Shown here in pieces: positions 10,636 through 20,093 of a stretch of 64,000 bases of DNA (position 1 is its first letter; every line of letters begins with the position of its first letter). The translations under genes and the position numbers were made by a program. The stretch comes from Panonychus citri (Eukaryota; Arthropoda; Arachnida; Trombidiformes; Tetranychidae). The notes below the pieces were generated by a model. It was given only the letters and a program-made list of their open reading frames with translations, searched no databases and had not been told where the DNA came from. Location: NCBI RefSeq assembly GCF_014898815.1, contig NW_026515482.1, forward strand, positions 1 to 64,000, in the 5' to 3' direction.

Positions 10636-11222
10636 ATGTTATTATCCACATATCGATTGATACAGTTATGGGTTTTCAGTCGCATTTCTCCTCTCAGAGA
10701 GAATAGACACAGAGACATTCATCAAGTTTTTCAGAGCCATAAAGGATACTATTGGTGTGATTGAAACTCGCACATTCATGTCTGATGATTATCCCGCTTA
10801 TTTTAATGCATGGTGCGCGGTGATGAATAACCCTGAGAATCAGTTGATTTGTGCTTGGCAAATAATTCATTCATGGTAGAGAAATTATAAAAAAATTCCT
10901 GATCTCAATAAGTGAGGAGAAGTTAGAACAAGTTTACCGAAGATAATAAGACTCACAATGAAAGTGAATTTGAAACAGAATATTCTCGTTACATTGAATA
11001 TCTGTTAGCAGATCAGCAAACATTGAAATTCGCTGAATATTTACAGTCTCATTACACAAAATGACGTAAACTGTGGGCTAATTGTTACCGAAAGGGATTA
11101 GGAATAAACACTAATATGCATCTGGAAAGCTTAAATAAGTAAGTAAAAAAATATCTTACAAAAATTTTTACTTGATTCTAATTTAAACATTTTTTATCGA
11201 TATTAAGAAAACTTATCAATAA

Positions 11223-11726
11223 GGACTTATCCGAAATGAGTAGTTTTTACTAGTTGCTAACACTAACTAGTAGCTCCATACAAGTAGTACAGTCCGAATC
11301 TGAAAATTTACAATTATTTAGTGGTTACCATGGCATTAGGGATAGTATAAGGGTAGAAATCTAGTCGGTGTTTTTGCTCATCTACTTTTCATCCCTTCAC
11401 ACAACTTTTGGGTTGCTAAGGTAAACAAGGATTTTACATATTTTTTTCATGAAAATAAGCCTCCCATAAACAAAAATTTTAGATAATCATTTTTAAAGAT
11501 AAGATTTGATTAATTTTCGACAGTACTGAATCTATTAATTTAATTAAAATAGATAAAAAAATTAAATAATCCTTTAATTGATGTTTTTGTATTGATGAAA
11601 CATTGGAATTACGATAGATGGCGCTCTAACTAGTAAGTGATTCGGATGCTACTTTTAAGTATTTTCTATCTAGTAAATACTATCTAGAGTAGTATGTAGT
11701 ATTTACTACACATTTCGGATAAGTCC
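11223..11726. mobile_element. 504-bp Tourist-like MITE (PIF/Harbinger type) in a MULE intron
   Basis: The terminal inverted repeats start GGACTTATCCGAAATG at 11223 and end with the complement CATTTCGGATAAGTCC at 11726. A TAA target duplication flanks the element (11220-11222 and 11727-11729), the 3-bp TWA signature of PIF/Harbinger elements. There is no coding capacity. It sits inside the intron separating the DDE core and the SWIM exon of the MULE transposase, so it is younger than the MULE. Confidence 0.85.
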
Positions 11727-12625
11727 TAAGTTAGTATCAATTTTACAAAGGAAAGCAAGTGAAGCGGTTGGATGTCGCAGTTACAGGCTTGATGAGTATG
11801 TTACTTGACTATGAATTTAATCGTCTCATCCGCCTTGAAAAAGGGACGAGAAGTAATCATAGTTGGAAAAACAAGCAACGCCACATTGCTGCCATTTCTG
11901 AAGAATATCAGTGGGCTGAGACAGAATCCAACCAATGGTCAATTGTAATACCAGAGCAAGGTGAAATTTATACAATCAGAGACACAAATAACAACATTTG
12001 TTGTAATAATTCGTGTGAACAATGTAAAATTTGTTATCATTGCTTCATTTGTTCATGCGCTGATTATTGCGTTTCCTCGAATATTTGCAAACATATTCAC
12101 TTCATTCACATGAACTGCTCAACGAAAGATAATGAAGATAATAATCTAATGATAGTTGAGAATAATGACCAGCAGATTGAAGCAGATATGATTTCGAGCT
12201 CATTGCCAAAAAACCGGAAAGACAGAAAAGCTGTCACTCGAGCAAAGAACAAGACGATTGATTAACTCATTCACTGCCTTGGTCACTTCTACAGTTAATG
12301 ATAAAGAATTACAGCTGATAAATGATGTTATTAAACCGATAAAGCCATCCATCTTAGCGCTAAGAAGAAAATCAAAAGCACTAACTAATGCGAAAACTTC
12401 TGGAAACCTACGAAAAATTATAAAACAGAGATTTAACGTTCCAAAGAAAAATCAATGTAAAAAACTTCAAACAATAATAGAAAAAATTAGTTAATAAATT
12501 GAATCATTTAATGAAAATAATTTTGATCTTTGGCATCAAGCAATTGAAAAAATAATAATGAATGAATCTGAAAAGGAAGAAAAGAAAAAATTAAATATCC
12601 ACATAATATCCACAGGTTGTAATAA

Positions 12626-13446
12626 TTACCTATCCTTGTCGTGGACGACCAAGATTTGAATGGCGCCGATCCTGGGAATCATATTGGGTGATTCCCATAT
12701 ATAGGTGATTCGACCTGGACAGCCTTCACCACAGGAAGCACCACAAGTGTGCTTTAAAGAGCCAGGAGCCCGGCAGAGGTTGACCTCGTGGTCAGTGCAT
12801 GAATACTGCTGACCACAGAATTGGCAATTTTTTGCCGGATTTTTTTTCCTCGAATTAACCTAGAAAACACAAAAAAATGATTAAAATACGGAAAGTAAGA
12901 TTATAATTGTCATAATAATATCTGTGAGATGCTAAGATAACTTACATTTTTTGGAGGGACAGTTAAGTCCACTACATTCTTCCATTTAGGGTTGACGTAA
13001 CCACGGAAGGGGAGATGAGGAGCGTCAACATCACGAGCCCAGACATCGGAGTCCATCCATTTGACTCGCTTGACTAATTCCAATGTTAAAAGATCAGAAA
13101 AGAAAAACAAGATTAATTATAAATATCCACATAATATCCACAGGTGAACTTACTTTCATCAGATTCAGGGTTTCGTTTTAAATAAGATCCCTCTATCTTT
13201 TTAATTGAATGGAAATATCCACTATCTTCTTCGTCTTCATCTCCAGTGTCCTCGGGACCGGAGTCAATAATTGGGGGATTGGGCCATCCTAATCGGAGGA
13301 ATCCTCATCCCTTGGTGGGGTGAAACCACCGGCGCCCATCGCTACCGAGCTCTATATATATATAAAAACAATAGAAAAAAGAAAAGGGTTAAAATATTAA
13401 AAAAACACTGATTAAGAAAAAAATTAAAACTTACCATTGATGCCAT
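12626..13446 (-). pseudogene. Spliced Cys-rich protein gene carried by the MULE, opposite strand
   Basis: Four exons can be traced on the minus strand: 13446-13435 (M-A-S-M), 13351-13154, 13073-12946 and 12859-12626, each with GTAAG donors and AG acceptors in matching phase. Exon 2 is acidic (SGPEDTGDEDEEDSGYF) but needs a frameshift near 13290 after an early stop. Exon 3 holds DVWARDVDAPHLPFRGYV. Exon 4 has at least nine Cys and two His (NCQFCGQQYSCTDHEVNLC then HTCGASCGEGCPG), a likely zinc-binding module. I do not recognise the family. It could be a second MULE gene or a captured host gene. Confidence 0.5.
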
Positions 13447-13668
13447 GGCCAAAAACGAATAAAATTAAAATAAAAATTTAATGTAAATATAAATAAAACA
13501 CAATTAATTAATTAAATTTAATAATTTTAATTACAATTAAATTAATGTAAACATTAAAATGAAAATTATGTTCAAAAAACATAGACAAAGAATCTGATTG
13601 GATAAAAAAAATAACGTGACCATGAGATTTTAAGATTCGGTCAGGATTTAGGTTTAAGTAATTCTCTG

Positions 13669-13884
13669 CAGAAAAACTTCAAGTCTTGAACTGCAAGTTT
13701 GTAGCTCAACAGTTACTTCGAGTGTTTGTTCAACTATTAAATTATTATTATTGATTGAATATTGATTTGTATTGAATTTTTTTTTGAAAATGAAAAGAAC
13801 CTTTTGACAAAGAAAAATATTAGACGTAGAAAAGTAAATCAAATTAAACGAAGCATTAAAACATAAATATAAATAATTACAGAT
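13669..13884. other. Remnant between MULE and the truncated BTB copy B exon
   Basis: Just after the MULE target duplication the sequence is weakly similar to the promoter-proximal flank of other BTB copies (CAACAGTTACTTCGAGTG near 13706). It then becomes simple AT-rich DNA with no coding signal. The BTB domain of copy B should be here and is missing, so a deletion took place. The stretch ends in TAATTACAG, which looks like a splice acceptor directly before the surviving exon. Confidence 0.45.
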
Positions 13885-14161
13885 ACATGAAGAGAAGATT
13901 AATTCCTTTATTAGGAAGTATTTCTGTCCAATCTCTCATACAAAATCATATCTAAAATTTTCAGTTTCTTTATTGGAACGCTTATTAAAAATGGATTTGG
14001 TTGTTTCTTCGGAGTTGCAGATGTTCGAAGCTATTGTTCGGTGGTGCGCAGTTGATGAAACTCGAAAACAATATCTACCTCAACTCATGAGGTTCATAAA
14101 CTTTATTCATATGAATGGTGAAGAGATTCTAATGCGCGTGTCAATATTTTATAGTGACATT
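13885..14161 (+). pseudogene. BTB family copy B, 5' surviving part of exon 1 (BACK region), cut by the Polinton
   Basis: The frame encodes the middle of the family protein (KINSFIRKYF...HTKSYLKFSVSLLERLLK, then SSELQMFEAIVRWCAV, QYLPQLMRFINF), aligned with residues 115-215 of other copies. The N-terminal BTB domain is absent. The exon stops in mid-codon at GACATT, the duplicated target of the Polinton, and continues at 33667 on the far side. The closest copies are D, F and I. Confidence 0.85.
14156..14161. repeat. Polinton target-site duplication, left (GACATT)
   Basis: GACATT lies directly before the element's first base and is repeated exactly after its last base (33667-33672). A 6-bp duplication is characteristic of Polinton/Maverick integration. 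Confidence 0.92.
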
Positions 14162-14212
14162 AGTAGTAATAAAACCTCCGCTTCTGAGCCACTCAGAAGC
14201 GGAAGTGGGGGT
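14162..14212. repeat. Polinton left terminal inverted repeat
   Basis: It begins AGTAGTAATAAAACCTCCGC, includes a hairpin (CCGCTTCTGAG, loop CCA, CTCAGAAGCGG at 14178-14202) and ends in GTGGGGGT. The complement of the right end reads AGTAGTATGAAAACCTCCGC with the same hairpin (shorter stem) and ends AATGGGGGT. Similarity fades after about 50 bases. Confidence 0.88.
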
Positions 14213-14431
14213 AAAATAATTATCCTGAAAATGAAAGGGGGAAATAATTCAATAATAATCATAAACCAGAAAAAAATGTTCATTGAATTTCGCGCTCTTA
14301 CAATATACACGTACATGATACTGGATTCATTCTTTAATGAATCTTTAAAGATATTTTGTTTACTCCTGTAGCTGTTTCATTGTGAATTCTTTTGCTAAAA
14401 TCTTTTCAAAACTGAATTTATATTATCAATC

Positions 14432-16933
14432 ATGTTTTTCAAACTACCAATCACTTATCTATTCATTCTGGGTAAGAATTTTAATAAGAATGTTTTATAT
14501 TAAGACTAACGCTTAATCATTTTCAATCATTAAAGGTATGGTTTTGATGAAAATCTAAATTCATCAAGCAACGCGAATATGAACAACCCTCAAAGTAGAT
14601 CTGGTGAGTTGTTTTAGCTAACATAAGTTAATTTAAATCATTGTTATAGTCTAAAATCATGAATTTTGATGAAATGAGGTGACCCTCATGAATAGAAAAA
14701 AACACCATGCACCTAATTTTGACTACAAGACACTATTAAAACTCCGATTTTAAAAATTTTTCAGTTGAATCTGAATGATAGCATAGTGGTAAGACGTTAG
14801 CTTTGTGTATGCAAGGGAATACGTTCAAACCACGGTGGTGACAATTTTTTTTCCTTTTGAATAAAACTTTACCATGACTATTAACATTGATTATGAACAT
14901 TTTTCCTATATTAGCAACTGATCAACAAAATGAGAATCCTCAAACGACCCAACCGGAAGCTCACCAACTCACTGTGGAAGAGGATGAAGAGAGATCAGAG
15001 ACCGAAAACCGATTAAATGAACTGCGAGCGGCCAGACGAATGCGTTTGAACAACGAATCACTGCTCCATCAACATCTGAAACTAGTTCTGCAGGTGAGTT
15101 TGCCTTAGGAATCGAAATATAACATGTCAATTATTGTGATAATAAAAATAGATTATGTTCAAGTCGTCAGCGACAAATGATTAGGGTGTCAAATGATAGG
15201 AAGTAATAGTAGTATTAATCGACATGAGTTTCAATCAATTTGAATCAGGGATAAGATTTTATCACCTATTGGGACTTAACATTATGATATTAGCTACTGA
15301 TAGATTATGTTCAAGTCGTCAGCGACAGATGATTAGGGTGTCAAATGATAGGGTAATAGTAGTATTAATCGACATGAGTTTCAATCAATTTGAATCAGGG
15401 ATAAGATTTTATCACCTATTGGAACTTAACATTATGTTAATAGCTACTGACAATAGATTATGTTCAAGTCGTCAGCGACAGATGATCAGGGTGTCAAATG
15501 ATAGGAAGTAATAGTAGTATTAATCGACATGAGTTTCAATCAATTTGAATCAGGGGATAAGATTTTATCACCTATTGGAACTTAACATTATGATATTAGC
15601 TACTGACAATAGATTATGTTCAAGTCGTCAGCGACAGATGATTAGGGTGTCAAATGATAGGAAGTAATAGTAGTATTAATCGACATGAGTTTCAATCAAT
15701 TTGAATCAGGGGATAAGATTTTATCACCTATTGGAACTTAACATTATGTTAATAGCTACTGACAATAGATTATGTTCAAGTCGTCAGCGACAAATGATTA
15801 GGGTGTCAAATGATAGGGAATAATAGTAGTATTAATCGACATGAGTTTCAATCAATTTAAATTTGGGGATAAGATTTTATCACCTATTGGAACTTAACAT
15901 TATGTTAATAGCTACTGACAATAGATTATGTTCAAGTCGTCAGCGACAAATGATTAGGGTGTCAAATGATAGGGAATAATAGTAGTATTAATCGACATGA
16001 GTTTCAATCAATTTAAATTTGGGGATTAGATTTTATCACCTATTGGGACTTAGCATCTTAATTTCATATTTCTTTCTTCTCATCCCAAGAAAACAACACG
16101 TCCGCCTCTGATGAAAGCCCCGGTCCTCTTTCCATCGTATCAGATTCTCTGCAACAAGACATCACGAGTGAATCAATAGGGACACAAAATTTTGATCAGC
16201 AAACTAGATATAATTTACGCTCAACAACGACCCCTTTGATTCCATCTTCGCCTACATTAGCACCTTCGGTCCCCTCTACTTCAGCTGCTAATTCAGATGA
16301 GTATAACGAGGAAGAATATGTTGGTGGTCATGCCGAATTGGTTTTACGATACCCAACGGGCGAAAACGTAAGTTTACTGATATCCACACAATTTATCGAC
16401 AATAATTTGAAACTTTTATCATTTAGGTGCGGACAAATCAAATAGTAAAGTTCAAAAATCTATCCTATGCTGAAAGTACTCTTATTGAAATCATTGAATA
16501 TCAAGGCAAACCTTATTGGAGAGGTCGCTATAAAGACCCTCTTTTCGAACAGAAAGATTTAGTTGATTACGATGAGAGAAACAATACATCGTTGAAGCGT
16601 AGAAAATACGAGGATCTTCCAGAAGAAGAGAAAAAACAACTTGTTTTTGTCAGCCAAACCCAGAAATTTCATAATGATTTCATCAAAAAATACCCTTATG
16701 CTTTTGAATGCGGTTACTGTTTCACTACTAAATGTAGAGCTGACCTTCTTGTTCGTCACATCTTTGGGAGAGACGATTCTACAAATAGATTCGCAACTGT
16801 TTGCTCGAAAAGGATCGAAATCGACAATTTAATGGCGCGTATCCATAATCCTCTTAGAGATCCATGGGCGAGAATCATTATAAACGATCCATCTTATGGT
16901 TTTGATGATCCGATACCACGGAAAATTGTGTGA
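14432..16933 (+). CDS. Multi-exon Polinton left-arm gene: possible signal peptide, acidic Ser/Thr-rich region, Cys/His module
   Basis: Probable exons are 14432-14471 (MFFKLPITYLFILG, signal-peptide-like), 14536-14603, 14915-15093, 16090-16367 and 16427-16933, all with consensus GTAAG/GTGAG donors and AG acceptors. The middle is Gln/Glu/Ser/Thr-rich (EAHQLTVEEDEERSETENR; later SASDESPGPLSIVSD). The last exon has a compact domain (YAESTLIEIIEYQGKPYWRG) and a zinc-finger-like module ECGYCFTTKCRADLLVRHIFG followed by C-S-K-R-I. The junction of exons 1-2 and the end of exon 3 need single-base frame changes, so the model is approximate. The module resembles that of the gene at 18721. Function unknown. 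Confidence 0.5.
14775..14843 (+). ncRNA. Degenerate tRNA-like sequence with pol III-type terminator
   Basis: TAGCATAGTGGTAAGACG resembles a tRNA A box and D arm, and CGTTCAAACC, about 40 bases later, resembles a B box. A CTTTG/CAAGG stem lies between them with a loop one base short for an anticodon loop. T-stem pairing is poor. A T8 run follows immediately (14845-14852), as for a pol III terminator. It could be a decayed tRNA, a SINE head or a chance match. It lies in an intron of the left-arm gene. Confidence 0.35.
15151..16053. repeat. Six tandem copies of a 152-156-bp unit inside an intron of the left-arm gene
   Basis: Units begin with GATTATGTTCAAGTCGTCAG at 15151, 15303, 15456, 15612, 15768 and 15924, and share GTGTCAAATGATAGG and CGACATGAGTTTCAATCAAT. 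Copies 2-4 are almost identical; copies 5 and 6 share a variant (TTTAAATTTGGGG). The whole array lies in the intron between 15094 and 16089. Any open frame through it is incidental. Confidence 0.92.
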
Positions 16934-17580
16934 ATTCAATCGGCATTTTACGAAAAATCACAAAATCACCAATCCTGAAATAATTGGTGATTAATACAAT
17001 TCATTCTTTTTCATTGTAATACATTTGTAATACATAAATTTTGCTTTTATCTTTTTTACTTTTATAAATTTGTAATCATTAGAAATTTGTAACCATTGGT
17101 TATTTTATCGAAATTGACAAAATTAAACAGCACTACTCAAATGATTATCTATTACTCATCATTTTTTCATTGTTTATTTCTTTTCAGGTGCCCTACAAGG
17201 TTAACACCTCCACGTGGTGTAGGGTGGGTGCTTAATCGAAAGCAGCTAAGTTAACCATTTTATCTTTGCTCTTATCAATGAATTATAGCTTTAAGATTAA
17301 CTAAAGGATAATTAATTATATTTATAATAGACCCTCAGGTTATGTTAGAGATTCACCAAAATGCTATCAAGATGTTGCAATAAGTTTAATTATCCCCTTA
17401 GGATAGGATTATAAGATTATCTTAAAAAGAGATAAAATGTATCTAATTTATATGCTCAAAGCAATGATCGTCAATGAAGATAATGTCTTGCAACTGAATA
17501 AAATGACGAGCGAAAAATCATTTTCTTTCATTTTGTTTTTATCCTTTGATTGAAACCTTGAACAAATCTTGAACCTTAAA
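16934..17580. other. Polinton left-arm intergenic stretch
   Basis: No gene is visible. A GC-richer patch at 17188-17232 contains the palindrome CCACGTGG and an imperfect inverted repeat (CACCTCCACGTGGTGTAGGG). It lies upstream of the small-gene series and could be regulatory or a transposon end. The rest is AT-rich. Confidence 0.3.
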
Positions 17581-17951
17581 ATGGTGAGTTTTGTTTCTTT
17601 TTATCTTGGTCAACCGTTAATATCATTTCTTTCTCTTTTTTCTTTTTTCTTTTTTCTTAGGATTTTTCTTACAAGACTGTCAATCTTAATGATGACACCT
17701 TTTGGAAGATTCTTTTCCAGATAAGGAAGGCGGTGGTTAAGTACAACCATATCGATCTCCATGCTATGTACAAATCCTTTCTCTCCTACTATGATTCCAT
17801 TAAAACAATGGAATTACAACTGGAGACAAATAACAAAGATGAATGGGCGAACCTTTGGTTAAAAACCGAGATAGATTATTTTAAAGAACAGTTGTGGGAA
17901 GACTTCATTTTAATCAAAAAAATGTGCATTTTTCTAGAAACAAACCAATGA
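17581..17951 (+). CDS. Small helical left-arm protein 1 (97 residues), intron directly after the ATG
   Basis: Exon 1 is only the start codon (17581-17583), followed at once by GTGAGT. The intron ends in a pyrimidine run and CTTAG at 17660, and exon 2 is 17661-17951. The product starts M-DFSYKTVNLNDDTFWKILF. It is predicted mostly helical and includes NNKDEWANLWLKTEIDYFKE, closely matching the next gene (GRSEWENMWIKSEINYLDYL). The two are tandem paralogues. I do not recognise the family. The ATG-GT arrangement is shared with the next gene, which supports both models. Confidence 0.6.
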
Positions 17952-18173
17952 ATTAATTAAGACTGATTTAAAAACTGAATTAATTAAAAGTGAATTAATT
18001 ATAATTATATCGATCTGTTTCAAATTTTATTATCTCAAAATCGCGATATCATTGATGCATTCAAGACAACCTTCACCATTGCTATATAAAGAAAAATTAA
18101 ACAGTGGAAATTATCAAAGCAAATTTATAGCTTGAAAAGTACGCTTCAAATTAAATATTTCAACTAACTAATA

Positions 18174-18573
18174 ATGGTGAGTTTATTCATCTATTTTTCT
18201 AATTTAAATAATTGTTACTTTACTAATTTAACAATCTTTTTTTTACTTATTTCAGGAAAACATCGAAATTGTCCCGGTTATGACCGACTTGAAGTTTTGG
18301 TTACTTCTACACACAATGAAAAAAGCAGCTGATGAGTGGTTGACCGACGAGAAAAAACAATTCATCAATGATTATGCTACAATATTTGGTCACAAAAAAC
18401 TATTAGAAATTGAAATGCGATTCAATGGACGATCAGAATGGGAGAATATGTGGATCAAATCCGAAATTAATTATCTTGATTATCTTTTGTATATTGGATT
18501 CAAAAAGTTCGAACGTAAATATATCAAAGAAAACGTAAATCGATACCACCCAGATATACCTAATCATATCTAA
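18174..18573 (+). CDS. Small helical left-arm protein 2 (about 107 residues), intron directly after the ATG
   Basis: The ATG at 18174-18176 is followed at once by GTGAGT; the intron ends TTATTTCAG at 18255 and exon 2 is 18256-18573. The product starts M-ENIEIVPVMTDLKFWLLL and has the family block GRSEWENMWIKSEINYLDYL, ending in a basic tail. It is paralogous to the gene at 17581. The intervening 220 bases contain a TATATAAAG-like box near 18083. Role unknown; it is probably an element-specific accessory protein expressed from the spliced left arm. Confidence 0.6.
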
Positions 18574-18720
18574 ATCTGATTTGTACCCAGAATGCACTAC
18601 CTTTTTGTTTTTTCATTAAACTTTTTCTCTTCTACTTCAATCTCTTGTTTAAACTCAGTAACGTGCGCAAAAAACGGGATAAATATCAATTTCTTTCTAG
18701 ATTTTCCTCAATTGATAATC

Positions 18721-19252
18721 ATGTTTAGTGATGAGATATACCTAAAGTGTGTGAAAGAAAGGTTAGAAGATGAAGAAAAAAATCGTCATCCTCATGATAT
18801 TTTTCGGTTTGAAAATCCGTGTTTCGGTATAAAAGAATTTGACCTTTTTCCTTTAATAAATCGTGCCTGTCCGCCAAAGTTTAGACCAAAAATGCGGATT
18901 ATTTCATCTCCATATGGTGAGTTCTTATTTGTGAGAAAAATTTATTTTTCATTGTTTTTATTTAGTAAATGAAAATTTAGGTAACAACGATTGGCGATGG
19001 CAATGGATGTGTGTTTACTGTGGTTTGTGTTTTTCGAAAATACGGAATATAATGTTACATGTTGTTGGTATTGACATTGATGGTGATCGTCAACCTCGAA
19101 AACCAGGGTGTATGGAACGGATAAAGCGAGAGGAACTTAAAAATCGTGGATGGCACATTGAGCCAAAAATCCGACCTTATTTTGAGCCAGTTAATCTTAT
19201 TCCATCCATAAAAAACTATAGTTATTCCAGAGATGAAACTTCAATTTACTAA
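18721..19252 (+). CDS. Left-arm Cys/His zinc-finger-like protein (155 residues, two exons)
   Basis: Exons are 18721-18916 and 18981-19252; the splice (GTGAGT...AATTTAG) restores the codon for Gly in S-P-Y-G. After an N-terminal helical part (YLKCVKERLEDEEKNRHPHD) comes WMCVYCGLCFSKIRNIMLHV, then a Cys-M-E-R-I, the same C-x2-C...H...C-x-x-R-I order as the last exon of the gene at 14432. The two genes therefore carry related zinc-binding modules. An in-frame ATG upstream at 18592 exists, but 18721 fits the module start better. Function is not recognised. Confidence 0.55.
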
Positions 19253-19646
19253 ATACGCTTTTTCTCTTGAGATAGCTTTTTTTGAATACAAAAAATATGA
19301 ACAATTGTTTACAGTTAAACAAATAGATTATTGTTTTTCTACATGGAATAGCAATGTGGAAGATGTAACTCAATATTATCATTCCATTCGAGGGTATTTT
19401 AGACCAGACTTAATCATTGATCATAAAATACATAAATCAGCTCGGGAAAAACTTGCAGAGGTTAAGCTCCGCCTCAAATTAAATGATGCACGGTGAGTGG
19501 TTGTAATTCAAATGATAAATTTAACGGTCAAGGATGATATAAAACCCGAGATCTTGAAAGTTTTTTCTCATTCATGTTTCATTATTTCTAGTGTTTGGGG
19601 ATCTAATTGTAAGCTAACTGTACCAGAAAATGGAATTATCTCATGA
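19233..19646 (+). CDS. Small left-arm protein (about 104 residues, two exons)
   Basis: The ATG at 19233 lies inside the 3' end of the previous gene in another frame. The main exon (19233-19492) encodes KYEQLFTVKQIDYCFSTWNS and ends LAEVKLRLKLNDA. A GTGAGT donor at 19493 and a TTTCTAG acceptor at 19591 join it to a short last exon ending at 19646. No domain is recognised. It overlaps the start of the next gene. Confidence 0.4.
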
Positions 19647-20010
19647 AGTAAGTTTATCTTTTCTACCTAAATTGATTTTAATATTTAATTTTTGTTTTAG
19701 TTTGAACAAATTATGAATAGATACAACATAGATAACTATTCTTTGATCCTATGGAATTGGACGGAGGGCGATTCGAGCGACTTTGGGAAGAGTTTATCGA
19801 TAGAGAAGGCGAGTGAGGAAAGTTGTAATGCGAGGAAGAGTTAAATCTAAAATTATCGAACTCTATGGAAAAATAATCAAACTTGAAAGAGCAAAAAGAA
19901 AATTAGTTAAAAATTCTAAAAACTTTATTGTTATATCAAGAATTAATGAAACCATTTCTGTATTGAAAAGAGGTGTAAATCACTGGAAGTTTTATTTAAA
20001 AAATTATTAA
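19630..20010 (+). CDS. Small left-arm helical protein 3, exon structure uncertain
   Basis: ATG 19630 encodes M-E-L-S-H-E before a GTAAGT donor at 19648; the acceptor is TGTTTTAG at 19700. The spliced frame ends at 19844 (53 residues, with FEQIMNRYNIDNYSLILWNW). A second frame, 19813-20010, encodes a Lys-rich helix (IIELYGKIIKLERAKRKL) whose pattern resembles the paralogous proteins at 17581 and 18174. A single-base frameshift near 19810 would join the two. If so this is a third member of that small family; otherwise it is two unrelated fragments. Confidence 0.35.
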
Positions 20011-20093
20011 ATATTGAAATCAATTTTAATCTTCTTTCTCATTCATTTATCGTGTAATTTTTTAATGTATAACTAATTATCTATTTTCAGGTT

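Larger units (their letters stand above)
9739..12494 (+). pseudogene. MULE transposase (DDE core plus SWIM zinc finger), spliced and decayed
   Basis: The N-terminal part (9739-10550) includes THVGHECKLKFLDVPEHDHE and a helical linker. The first catalytic Asp is in ISIDSTHGTNAHQFQLTT (about 10470-10530). An intron of about 120 bases follows (GTGAGT donor at about 10547, ATACAG acceptor at about 10667). The core resumes with YGFSVAFLLSERIDTETFI and the second Asp in TFMSDDYPAYFNAW. Stops appear at about 10877 and 10914. A second intron (from about 11140 to about 11750) holds a MITE. The last exon, open 11759-12265, has the SWIM-type zinc motif CSCADYCVSSNICKHIH, and a further frame runs to 12494. 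Several stops make this copy inactive. Confidence 0.8.
9573..13658 (+). mobile_element. Mutator-like element (MULE), 4.1 kb, inserted in BTB copy B flank
   Basis: A perfect 10-bp target duplication TAATTCTCTG flanks the element (9563-9572 and 13659-13668), within the 8-11 bp range of Mutator elements. The ends are imperfect inverted repeats whose best-conserved core is CTGACCGAATCTT (near 9597 on the left, and its complement near 13632 on the right). It contains a spliced but degenerate transposase on the plus strand, a Tourist-like MITE in one transposase intron, and a second spliced gene on the minus strand near the right end. Confidence 0.85.

Noticed and set aside
14178..14202. Rho-independent-type terminator hairpin
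   Set aside because: This is a eukaryotic element; the hairpin is part of the terminal inverted repeat and is shared with the right end.
15224..15511. Open frame through the tandem repeats, with repeated MSFNQFESGIRFYHLL
   Set aside because: It only reflects the repeat period. The array sits between a good donor (15094) and acceptor (16089) and the frame is not kept across all units.
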